Source: an uncultured Ruminococcus sp. (GTDB lineage Bacteria; Bacillota; Clostridia; Oscillospirales; Ruminococcaceae). Taken from it: a DNA stretch of 7,066 bases. Below are positions 1-5,107 of this stretch, one piece after another (positions within the stretch are counted from its first letter, which is position 1; every line of letters starts with the position of its first letter). Position numbers and translations under genes: made by a program. Location: the NCBI GenBank assembly GCA_947177715.1, contig CAMWVM010000080.1:1-7066 (forward strand), in the 5' to 3' direction. The notes beneath the pieces are model-generated. The model was not told where the DNA came from, did no database searches, and saw only the letters and a program-made list of their open reading frames with translations.

Positions 1-34
1 GGCCTTTCACTTATAGTCCCTTTTGGGCACTTTT

Positions 35-115
35 TTGCACGCAAACGTGCAACTTTGAATGAAATATGAACAAAGATTGGAGGAATGCACAAATCGAAGA
101 ACGTTTGTTTGTGCA
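35..115. repeat. Nested short inverted repeats in the left-edge intergenic tract
   Basis: Two hairpin-forming repeats lie in the gene-free left edge. The first is TTGCACG (35-41) and CGTGCAA (46-52) around a CAAA loop. The second is TGCACAAA (86-93) and TTTGTGCA (108-115) around a 14-nt loop. Both use the GTGCA/TGCAC core. They lie just left of the strong terminator, so they could belong to the 3' end of a transcript entering from outside the window. I recognise no RNA family and no credible gene here. Confidence 0.4.
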
Positions 116-125
116 AAATGGCAAT

Positions 126-155
126 AAAAAAGGACTGCGTAAGCAGTCCTTTTTT
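126..155. terminator. Symmetric (bidirectional) rho-independent terminator
   Basis: A perfect 8-bp stem, AGGACTGC (131-138) with GCAGTCCT (143-150), carries a GTAA tetraloop. It is flanked by an A-run on the left (126-130) and a T-run on the right (151-155), so either strand gives a GC-rich hairpin followed by a U-tract. On the minus strand it would end the DUF896-WYL operon. On the plus strand it would end a transcript arriving from left of the window. This is the clearest terminator in the window. Confidence 0.9.
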
Positions 156-173
156 GAAGGAAAAATTGAGATG

Positions 174-192
174 TGAGAGGCTTAACCTCTCA
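174..192 (-). terminator. Weak secondary hairpin at the operon end
   Basis: TGAGAGG (174-180) and CCTCTCA (186-192) form a 7-bp stem with a 5-nt loop, about 17 nt beyond the stop of the WYL gene. On the minus strand a short T-run follows only after an 8-nt gap, so it is a poor intrinsic terminator by itself. It may stabilise the 3' end or act with the stronger terminator at 126-155. Confidence 0.4.
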
Positions 193-208
193 ATAGGTTT
201 TTTAGTTT

Positions 209-1198
209 TTATTCTTTATACATATCTGCCAGCTGGGCGATTTTTTCCTGAGCCATAACTGCGACTTGGGACGGTCCGAGAATTTTTGCCTTATTTCCGA
301 ACTGGAACAGCCAGCCCCAGAAGGTAGGTGAAATCTGTACATCGGCGTTTATGTAGAACGTATTCTCAGAATTTTGGTGGCATATCACTCTTTCGCCGAA
401 TCTGTCGATTACAACATTTATTAGGCTGTTATCAAACTGAATCTGCACCGTTTCTTCCTTACCGCCATACATGCTGTAAACAGAACGCTTATTTTTCAGT
501 TCTGCTTCTTCCTCTTCTGTAAGCTTATGGCGTTTCTCGTCGGTTACGGATACGTTAGTCATTCTGTCAACTCTATAGCGGCATATCTTTTTATGCTTTA
601 GGCAATAGCAGGCAAGATAATAATTATCGTTTTCCCATATAAGCTGGAAAGGAGAAACGGTATAAAGCTCGCCGCCGTGTTTTAGCTGTTTTCTTTTTTC
701 AAGGCTGTATTCAAAATAATTGAATGTGATGTTTCTGTCGCTGAATATGCCTTCCTGGACAGTATTTATTGTATAATAGATATTTTCATTAAAGGCTTTG
801 GTGCGGTTATCCACATAAATTGAGCGTCTAAGCTGTTTTGCTTTATGATCAGAAGTAAGCGATTGTAGTTTTTTTATAAGTTCATTGGATTTTTTTATTG
901 TCAGGAATTTTGAAGACGCAACTGCGTCTGCCAGAAGAAAAAGTTCCTCATCCTGAAAAAGTCTTTCCGATAGAAAATAGGCATTGGAATGCCCGATTTT
1001 AGTAATTTCAAGTTTTATTCCGCTGTCGCAGAGGGTGGCAATATCGTCATAAATTGTTTTTCTCTCTGCCTTAATTCCCTGATGTCCCAAAATATCAATA
1101 AGCTGATTTCCTGTTAAAGCATGGTTTTCATCGGTACGTTTGTTAAAAAGCTGTTCCATTATCAACAGCTTTTGTTTTTGTCTTGAAAGTCCTGCCAC
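209..1198 (-). CDS. WYL-domain transcriptional regulator (HTH-WYL-WCX)
   Basis: A 329-residue predicted DNA-binding regulator of the YafY/WYL type. Residues ~5-65 form a winged helix-turn-helix (RKTIYDDIATL marks the recognition region). Residues ~140-215 form the WYL domain, in which the signature tripeptide is YYL (193-195, within NDNYYLACYC), followed by the expected arginine-rich strand ICRYRVDRM. Residues ~247-325 form the C-terminal WCX extension. The length is normal for the family. In characterised members the WYL domain senses a ligand, often nucleic acid or nucleotide, and controls DNA-damage or defence genes; the ligand here is unknown. The gene starts with GTG directly after the DUF896 stop codon (TAG|GTG), with a strong ribosome site 8 nt upstream, so the two genes form one transcription unit. 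Domain assignment is firm; the regulon is unknown. Confidence 0.9.
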   Translation of the reverse strand: MAGLSRQKQKLLIMEQLFNKRTDENHALTGNQLIDILGHQGIKAERKTIYDDIATLCDSGIKLEITKIGHSNAYFLSERLFQDEELFLLADAVASSKFLTIKKSNELIKKLQSLTSDHKAKQLRRSIYVDNRTKAFNENIYYTINTVQEGIFSDRNITFNYFEYSLEKRKQLKHGGELYTVSPFQLIWENDNYYLACYCLKHKKICRYRVDRMTNVSVTDEKRHKLTEEEEAELKNKRSVYSMYGGKEETVQIQFDNSLINVVIDRFGERVICHQNSENTFYINADVQISPTFWGWLFQFGNKAKILGPSQVAVMAQEKIAQLADMYKE

Positions 1199-1420
1199 CT
1201 ATTTATCCTCCCCGCTCAATTTTCTGTCCGAAACTTTTATTTTGGTGCCGTCCGGCTCAATGATCGTCATATTTTCAAGCTGGCTTGTTAAATTACCGAT
1301 AACGCTTTGGCGATATTCGTTTCTGAGCCTTTGACGCTCTTCTTTTTCTTGGTCGGTAAGCTCTCTTTCACGGGATATTCTTGTCAGCTCGGACAATCTT
1401 TCAAGTTTGGCTTTCTCCAT
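1199..1420 (-). CDS. DUF896 (YnzC-like) small helical protein
   Basis: A 73-residue protein of the DUF896/YnzC family. Two amphipathic helices (about residues 3-18 and 22-45, with ELTDQEKEERQRLRNEYR at their junction and in the second helix) match the family's antiparallel helical hairpin. The tail IIEPDGTKIKVSD corresponds to the typical 'I.D..G..V' ending and is probably flexible. The molecular function is unknown; B. subtilis ynzC lies in the LexA-controlled yneA-yneB-ynzC operon. Here the gene is the first of a leftward pair with the WYL regulator. An AAAGGAG ribosome site (minus strand, 1430-1436) precedes the ATG by 9 nt. The promoter at 1575-1603 implies a leader of about 148 nt. Family assignment is confident, role is not. 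Confidence 0.88.
   Translation of the reverse strand: MEKAKLERLSELTRISRERELTDQEKEERQRLRNEYRQSVIGNLTSQLENMTIIEPDGTKIKVSDRKLSGEDK
1207..1213 (-). promoter_or_regulatory. Ribosome binding site that fixes the GTG start of the WYL gene
   Basis: The minus strand reads GGGGAGG here, 8 nt before GTG at 1196-1198. The site lies inside the last codons of the DUF896 gene (S-G-E-D-K-stop). It supports the GTG start and suggests translational coupling of the two genes. Confidence 0.8.
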
Positions 1421-1574
1421 AAATTTTTACTCCTTTATCCCGATATGTATTTTTATTTACGGGACTGATTTACCGTTTTCGCTTTACACAATGACGAAAA
1501 AAATAAAGACGTTTTGTCTACGGAAAGTACATTTTTTAAGTCCGCAGAAACGCCCTTAATTGACGGTAAGGATT

Positions 1575-1603
1575 ATTATAGCATACTTTTTTCTTTTTTT
1601 CAA
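1575..1603 (-). promoter_or_regulatory. Extended -10 sigma-A-type promoter of the DUF896-WYL operon
   Basis: On the minus strand, TTGAAA (1603-1598) is separated by exactly 17 nt from TATAAT (1580-1575), which is preceded by TG-N (TGCTATAAT). This is close to an ideal vegetative promoter. Transcription should start near 1568, leaving a leader of about 148 nt before the DUF896 ATG. The leader (1421-1568) shows only weak pairing, for example a 5-bp stem of 1438-1442 with 1460-1464 just upstream of the ribosome site. I recognise no riboswitch in it. Confidence 0.75.
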
Positions 1604-1674
1604 CGGCATTTTGCACAAACTGTCCGTTAAAATTCCCTCATATTGTACAAAAAAATTTATTTTATATAAAACTA

Positions 1675-1702
1675 TTGACATTTTTGAAAAATGTGGTATC
1701 AT
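1675..1702 (+). promoter_or_regulatory. Extended -10 promoter of the coiled-coil/sigma-like operon
   Basis: TTGACA (1675-1680), a perfect -35, is followed after 16 nt by TATCAT (1697-1702), which carries the TG-N extension (TGGTATCAT). The predicted start is near 1709, so the leader is about 73 nt. A second, weaker candidate, TTGTAC (1643-1648) with TATAAA (1665-1670), overlaps just upstream. The LexA box follows the predicted start directly. Confidence 0.75.
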
Positions 1703-1717
1703 TAAATTAGAGGTAAT

Positions 1718-1731
1718 CGAACATTCGTTCC
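1718..1731 (+). promoter_or_regulatory. LexA (SOS) box
   Basis: CGAACATTCGTTCC matches the Firmicute LexA/DinR operator consensus CGAACRNRYGTTYC at 13 of 14 positions, with intact GAAC-N4-GTTC arms. It lies roughly 8-22 nt downstream of the predicted start of the rightward promoter, where bound LexA would block initiation or elongation. I infer that the two genes at 1782-2341 are SOS-induced. The box is about 150 bp from the divergent DUF896 promoter, so control of that promoter is less likely. Confidence 0.75.
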
Positions 1732-1781
1732 AAAGAGTGTTGCAAAACAAAAAAATAATTAATAAATGAAAGGTAAATGCT

Positions 1782-2027
1782 ATGAAAGAGATGTTGAGGT
1801 CATATGAAAAGACGATTGAAGAAATTGACGAGCGTATAAAGTTGCTTAAAACAGAAATCAAAGGGGAACAGAACATTGAAAAGATACACAGGCTTGAAAG
1901 GCGCATAGAGCTGCTTGGAATAGAGCGCAAGGAGCTTATTCAGGTTGCTTCACATATAAGAAGTCATTTTGCGCCCAAGCCTATTCACCCCAGTTTAATT
2001 TACAGAGCGGCAAGCGGTGGTAATTAA
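1782..2027 (+). CDS. Small coiled-coil protein, unrecognised family
   Basis: I do not recognise a specific family for this 81-residue protein. Residues ~3-60 are charged and heptad-rich (EEIDERIKLLKTEI, RLERRIELLGIERKELI) and should form a helical hairpin or coiled coil. The tail (HFAPKPIHPSLIYRAASGGN) is probably unstructured. There is no signal peptide or membrane segment. A GAAAGG ribosome site lies 8 nt before the ATG. The stop codon overlaps the ATG of the sigma-like gene by one base (TAATG), so the two are co-translated and may interact. Small helical proteins next to region-4-only sigma-like proteins are common in clostridial prophages and integrative elements, which hints at such an origin. 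The LexA box and strong promoter upstream suggest induction by DNA damage. It is likely a real gene with unknown function. Confidence 0.8.
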   Translation: MKEMLRSYEKTIEEIDERIKLLKTEIKGEQNIEKIHRLERRIELLGIERKELIQVASHIRSHFAPKPIHPSLIYRAASGGN

Positions 2028-2341
2028 TGAGCAGACGACAAATTTACTTTGAAGATGTTGAATGGGCAGTGTCAAATCGGGATTTGGAAGACGATAATAT
2101 TTCCGAATATGAAAAAAGCTTAAGACTTAGACTGTTAAGTTCGGTTTTGGATACTAATTTGACGAAAAAGCAAAAATGCTATATAATGTTATATTATAAA
2201 GAAAATAAAAAAATAAGTGAAATTGCACGGAAGTTCGGCGTTTTGCCGTCAACAGTTTCCCGTACTATAAATAGGGCAAGGAAAAACTTATATAAAGCTG
2301 TTACCGGTCGGGAGCTGTTTACAAGATTTTCGCCGAAATAG
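2027..2341 (+). CDS. Sigma-70 region-4-like HTH protein (orphan sigma factor-like)
   Basis: A 104-residue protein whose C-terminal half (~45-91) is a sigma-70 region-4 helix-turn-helix: LTKKQKCYIMLYYKENKKIS, then EIARKFGVLPSTVSRTINRARKNL as turn and recognition helix. The N-terminal ~44 residues are acidic and lack the core-binding region 2 of a full sigma factor. It may therefore act as a DNA-binding regulator, or supply region 4 to a partner, rather than work alone. Proteins of this size are usually labelled 'sigma factor-like HTH' and are frequent in phages and mobile elements. The start ATG overlaps the stop of the coiled-coil gene; its own ribosome site is weak (GGTGG), consistent with translational coupling. 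The LexA box upstream suggests SOS induction. The fold is confident; the target genes are unknown. Confidence 0.85.
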   Translation: MSRRQIYFEDVEWAVSNRDLEDDNISEYEKSLRLRLLSSVLDTNLTKKQKCYIMLYYKENKKISEIARKFGVLPSTVSRTINRARKNLYKAVTGRELFTRFSPK

Positions 2342-2397
2342 CTGTTTTTTAATTATTTCTTACTGTAGTTATTTTGAATGTTATCAAAAACATTGAA

Positions 2398-2404
2398 AGA
2401 GAGG
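2398..2404 (+). promoter_or_regulatory. Ribosome binding site supporting a TTG start at 2415
   Basis: AGAGAGG lies 10 nt before the TTG at 2415-2417, a plausible spacing. The in-frame ATGs at 2424 and 2436 lack a well-spaced site. The start at 2436 would give an N-terminus more typical of YaaO proteins, so the exact start stays open. Confidence 0.5.
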
Positions 2405-2414
2405 ATATGTTCCT

Positions 2415-3785
2415 TTGTGGAGCATGATTATAAAAATGTCAGTTGAAACTCCTGTAAATGATTTTATAAGCAAATATGAAAAAAGCGGTTTTGCAAGGTT
2501 TCATATGCCCGGTCACAAGGGCAGAATTCTGCATGGTTTAGAAAACAAAGATATTACTGAGATAAAAGGTGCGGATTATTTATATGAAGCAGATGGTATT
2601 ATTGATAAAAGCGAGGAACTGACGGCAGGTCTTTTTGGCGCAGGGAAAACCCTTTATTCTACAGAGGGGTCGAGTCTTTCTATAAAGACCATGTTAGGGA
2701 TTATAAAATCATGCCGTAAGGATAGAGAAAACAGAATGCTTGTTGCTGCACCGAGAAATGTACACAAGGCATTTATTGACGGATGCTGTCTTCTTGACAT
2801 TGATGTGGCATGGGTTTATCCGAAACAATCATCGGCACAGATTTGTTCAAGCAGCGTTACTGCTGAGGACATTAGGCGGACTATTGAAAACTGCGACAGA
2901 ATTCCTGACGCAGTATATATTACATCTCCTGATTATTTAGGAAACATGGCAGATATAAAGGGAATATCAAGGGTTTGTAAAAAATATGGAATACCATTCT
3001 TGGTGGACAACGCTCAAGGAGCTTATTTAAAGTTTCTTGACAGGTCTTTGCATCCATTGGATTTAGGAGCGGATATGTGCGTTGATTCGGCACACAAGAC
3101 CCTGCCTGTATATACGGGGGGAGGATATCTTCACATTTCCGAAAGTGCTCCGCAGCAATGGATTTGTTCAGCAAAGGAGATTATGTCCCTTTTTGCCTCT
3201 ACCAGTCCATCTTATTTAATAATGGGTTCTCTTGACAAATGCTGTGGGGAACTTCAAGGGGGACTTCCCGAAAAGATAAGGAGCTGTGCCTTCAGGGTAA
3301 GAAAATCGGCAGATGTTATAGCATCCTTCGGATGGGATGTTTTCAATAATGAGCCGTTAAAGCTGACTATATTTTCAGAAAAAAGCGGTTACAGCGGAGA
3401 TGAGTTAGCAGAGCTTTTGAGAAAATATAAAATAGAATGCGAATACAGCGATCCAAGCTGTGTTGTGCTGATGTGTTCACCTTACAATGATGAAGAGGAT
3501 TTTCAGCGGCTGGAAAGTGCATTTGGAGAGATACCCATATTAAGTTCAAAGGATATTTGTAACATTGAGGATATACCTGAAGCAAAGGTTAAGATGCCCA
3601 TAAGAGAAGCTTATTTTTCGTGCCATAAGCGAATGCCTGCAGAGCAAGCGGTGGGAAGGATTTGCACAAGGGCGGCTGTATCATGTCAGCCGTCAATACC
3701 TGTGGTTGTTCCCGGTGAGGAAATAACAGTAGAGATTATGAAAATTCTGAAAAGGTATAGCATTTTTTATGTTGATGTGCTATAA
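2415..3785 (+). CDS. YaaO-like Orn/Lys/Arg decarboxylase-family PLP enzyme
   Basis: A 456-residue fold-type I PLP enzyme of the Orn/Lys/Arg decarboxylase family, short form like B. subtilis YaaO (~480 residues) rather than the ~700-residue catabolic enzymes with a wing domain. Residues 30-36 are the family signature HMPGHKG. TEGSS (83-87) is the expected phosphate-binding loop. D198 in VDNAQGAYL should hold the PLP pyridine nitrogen, and SAHKT (225-229) contains the Schiff-base lysine K228. The C-terminal domain includes PSIPVVVPGEE (426-436). It probably decarboxylates a basic amino acid to a polyamine precursor in the cytosol, but the substrate cannot be read from sequence. Where relatives have His (DxAHGA), this protein has Gln201. 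The position upstream of darA and holB matches yaaO. A weak extended -10 (TG-T-TATCAA, 2379-2387) without a good -35 is the only promoter hint. Confidence 0.88.
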   Translation: MWSMIIKMSVETPVNDFISKYEKSGFARFHMPGHKGRILHGLENKDITEIKGADYLYEADGIIDKSEELTAGLFGAGKTLYSTEGSSLSIKTMLGIIKSCRKDRENRMLVAAPRNVHKAFIDGCCLLDIDVAWVYPKQSSAQICSSSVTAEDIRRTIENCDRIPDAVYITSPDYLGNMADIKGISRVCKKYGIPFLVDNAQGAYLKFLDRSLHPLDLGADMCVDSAHKTLPVYTGGGYLHISESAPQQWICSAKEIMSLFASTSPSYLIMGSLDKCCGELQGGLPEKIRSCAFRVRKSADVIASFGWDVFNNEPLKLTIFSEKSGYSGDELAELLRKYKIECEYSDPSCVVLMCSPYNDEEDFQRLESAFGEIPILSSKDICNIEDIPEAKVKMPIREAYFSCHKRMPAEQAVGRICTRAAVSCQPSIPVVVPGEEITVEIMKILKRYSIFYVDVL

Positions 3786-3869
3786 TAAATACATTCACAA
3801 TGCACAATTAAAACAGATAAATTTAGGAGTGGTGAAAACCTTTACGATTAGATTATCGGACAGATTAAC

Positions 3870-3874
3870 AGGAG
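3870..3874 (+). promoter_or_regulatory. Ribosome binding site for the TTG-started membrane protein gene
   Basis: AGGAG lies 10 nt upstream of TTG (3885-3887). The next in-frame ATG falls at codon 8 inside the first hydrophobic stretch and has no site of its own, so the TTG is the best start. Confidence 0.65.
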
Positions 3875-3884
3875 AGATATTACT

Positions 3885-4454
3885 TTGAACAAAATTTTCG
3901 CAGGAATGTTTTTTATTTTTCTGAATTTCAATCTGGAATTAGATTCTGTAACAATAGGACTTGTTCCAGATTTCGTGGGATATATATTGTTGTTTATGGG
4001 AATGAGAGAACTTGAAAACCTAAGCGGTTATTTTGCTGACAGGAAAAAGACATGTATTCCTATGGCGTTTTACACTGGGATATTATATATTATTGATTTA
4101 ATAGGATTGTCGGCTGTAGGTGATGAAATAGACCTAAAATATGCAATTTTATTATTATGCGAGATTATTAGCTGCATAATATCGTTAGAGATTCTTTACA
4201 GCATAATAAAGGGCATTGAAGATATTGAACATCGTTATTTCTGTGATTTAAATTACGAAAAGCTTATTTTAATATGGAAAGCGATTTTAGCGGCAGTGGT
4301 GATTACCTATGTTTGTCTTGTTTTTGTATCGGTGTTGTCTTTATTTGCAGCGATAGCAAATTTCATATTAACGATAATTTTTCTTTATCAGTTTAACATT
4401 ACAAGAAAAAGTTATTACTATATTCTTGCCAATCAACAGGAGGTCAACCAATGA
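3885..4454 (+). CDS. Multi-pass membrane protein of unknown function
   Basis: A 189-residue integral membrane protein with five or six hydrophobic segments (about residues 4-16, 21-40, 57-77, 85-108, 127-149 and 150-170). The N-terminal pattern IFLNFNLELDSVTIGLVPDFVGYILLFMGM has regular spacing and a Pro-Asp-Phe turn, which looks conserved rather than random. I do not recognise a named family, and no catalytic motif stands out. It occupies the place of tmk (thymidylate kinase) between the yaaO-like gene and darA. Its stop overlaps the darA start (ATGA, 4451-4454), implying translational coupling with the c-di-AMP receptor and possibly a shared role at the membrane; this is inference. The start is TTG. 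Confidence 0.8.
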   Translation: MNKIFAGMFFIFLNFNLELDSVTIGLVPDFVGYILLFMGMRELENLSGYFADRKKTCIPMAFYTGILYIIDLIGLSAVGDEIDLKYAILLLCEIISCIISLEILYSIIKGIEDIEHRYFCDLNYEKLILIWKAILAAVVITYVCLVFVSVLSLFAAIANFILTIIFLYQFNITRKSYYYILANQQEVNQ

Positions 4455-4774
4455 AACTTGTATATGCAATAGTTAACAATGATGATACTTATGCGGTATC
4501 TAAGGGTCTTCTTAAAAACGGAATAAGAGCTACTAAACTTTCGTCAACGGGCGGTTTTCTTATGTCGGGAAACACGACTTTTATGATTTGCTGTGAGGAT
4601 GAACAGGTAGACGCTGTTATTGAAGTATGCAAAAAACATTCACGAAAGAGGAAGCAGTTTGTGCCGTCTTCATCAATTATGGAGCAGGAGTTGGGAGCGT
4701 CTCAGCCTGTTGAGGTTACTATTGGCGGTGCTACGATTTTTGTGACAGACATTGAACGCTTTGAAAAGGTATAG
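4451..4774 (+). CDS. darA: Cyclic-di-AMP receptor, DarA/PstA (YaaQ) family
   Basis: A 107-residue PII-like protein of the DarA/PstA family (B. subtilis YaaQ, 109 residues). Diagnostic motifs are TKLSSTGGFLMSGNTTF (28-44), which forms much of the c-di-AMP pocket and flexible loop, and VEVTIGGATIFV (87-98). Known relatives are trimers that bind c-di-AMP at subunit interfaces and signal to partners still largely undefined. An AGGAGG ribosome site (4438-4443) lies 7 nt before the ATG, and the start overlaps the stop of the membrane protein gene, so the two are translationally coupled. In B. subtilis yaaQ is followed by yaaR and holB; here yaaR is absent and a structured RNA lies between darA and holB. 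No clear terminator follows, only a short GGCC/GGCC hairpin (4781-4793). Identity is confident. Confidence 0.95.
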   Translation: MKLVYAIVNNDDTYAVSKGLLKNGIRATKLSSTGGFLMSGNTTFMICCEDEQVDAVIEVCKKHSRKRKQFVPSSSIMEQELGASQPVEVTIGGATIFVTDIERFEKV

Positions 4775-4810
4775 GTGCTCGGCCGCACGGGCCAATTCAC
4801 GATATAAGTT

Positions 4811-4819
4811 TGTTATAAC
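4811..4819 (+). promoter_or_regulatory. Extended -10 promoter just upstream of the structured RNA
   Basis: TG-T-TATAAC (4811-4819) matches an extended -10 element. No good -35 is present at 16-18 nt spacing (GCCAAT region, 4790-4797), which extended -10 promoters can tolerate. The predicted start, about 4825-4827, coincides with the 5' strand of the RNA's closing helix. The -10 overlaps an inverted repeat, TAAGTT (4805-4810) with AACTTA (4817-4822), which could be an operator or chance. Confidence 0.5.
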
Positions 4820-4823
4820 TTAG

Positions 4824-5039
4824 GCAAGATGTCCCCCCACCTCCAACCTATCCTTTCGGATAGGTGTGGCGGCGGGAGCCATTATGTTTTTAGTAGGAGT
4901 AGAATCTCCAACTAAAAACGTCAGCTGAAGCTGACCTTGCCACGTTGAAAACGGGCAAGCTCTTATTTGAACGGCGGATACTGCTCCCGCTATGGGAAGA
5001 CAGTGATAGAGGCGGGAGAAAAGCAAGAGATGACATTGC
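4824..5039 (+). ncRNA. Structured noncoding RNA, candidate raiA-motif RNA
   Basis: A GC-rich, gene-free element of ~216 nt. A closing helix pairs 4824-4833 with 5032-5039 (8 bp, 2-nt bulge). Inside are CCTATCC/GGATAGG (4847-4853, 4858-4864, UUUC loop); a 9-bp stem 4886-4894 with 4911-4919, capped by GGAG/CTCC; GTCAGC/GCTGAC (4920-4925, 4930-4935, UGAA loop); and CTTGCC plus CGTT pairing with AACG plus GGCAAG (4936-4946, 4950-4959). CTCCCGC (4984-4990) can pair with either of two GCGGGAG copies (4872-4878 or 5012-5018), as in a pseudoknot or switch. The C-run at 4833-4838 has several possible G-rich partners. Length, many unpaired conserved-looking stretches and Clostridia context fit the raiA motif, a large RNA of Firmicutes and Actinobacteria, but that assignment rests on memory. 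A structured RNA is well supported; the family name is not proven. Confidence 0.65.
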
Positions 5040-5055
5040 ACTGAATTCATATAGG

Positions 5056-5090
5056 CTTTGGCTGTTGATAAATCAGCATTTAAAACAAAG
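5056..5090 (+). promoter_or_regulatory. Possible hairpin covering the holB ribosome site
   Basis: CTTTG (5056-5060) can pair with CAAAG (5086-5090), and GCTG (5061-5064) with CAGC (5074-5077), leaving an asymmetric internal loop. The 3' strand overlaps AAAGGAG (5087-5093), the holB ribosome site, which lies 14 nt before the ATG. There is no U-tract, so this is not a terminator. Transcripts from the RNA promoter may read into holB. The pairing is short and may be chance. Confidence 0.3.
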
Positions 5091-5107
5091 GAGTTACAGT
5101 TAATATA

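Noticed and set aside
98..111. Second LexA-box-like sequence (GAAC-N4-GTTT)
   Set aside because: It mismatches the consensus at several positions, lies in a hairpin loop/stem region beside a terminator, and has no promoter next to it.
86..259. Open frame starting ATG at 86 behind GGAGG
   Set aside because: The ribosome site is only 2 nt from the ATG, the frame runs straight through the strong terminator at 126-155 and into the antisense of the WYL gene, and the peptide has no recognisable pattern.
1560..1769. Plus-strand open frame across the divergent promoter region, and the minus-strand frame opposite it
   Set aside because: Both are low-complexity, Phe/Ile/Lys- or Ser-rich shadows of AT-rich promoter DNA. 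They overlap two good promoters and a LexA box, and have no family signature.
2377..2394. AATGTT/AACATT hairpin as a terminator before the decarboxylase
   Set aside because: The stem is AT-only except for one pair, has no T-tract, and overlaps the likely promoter/leader region of the decarboxylase.
3832..3888. 18-codon leader ORF (GTG start) whose stop overlaps the TTG start of the membrane protein gene
   Set aside because: The stop/start overlap is attractive for coupling, but AGGAG (3825-3829) is only 2 nt from the GTG, and the TTG start has its own well-spaced ribosome site, so there is no need for it.
4820..5050. Minus-strand 76-codon open frame over the darA-holB gap
   Set aside because: The composition follows the GC-rich hairpins of the RNA element, there is no ribosome site or known motif, and pairing geometry explains the sequence better than coding.
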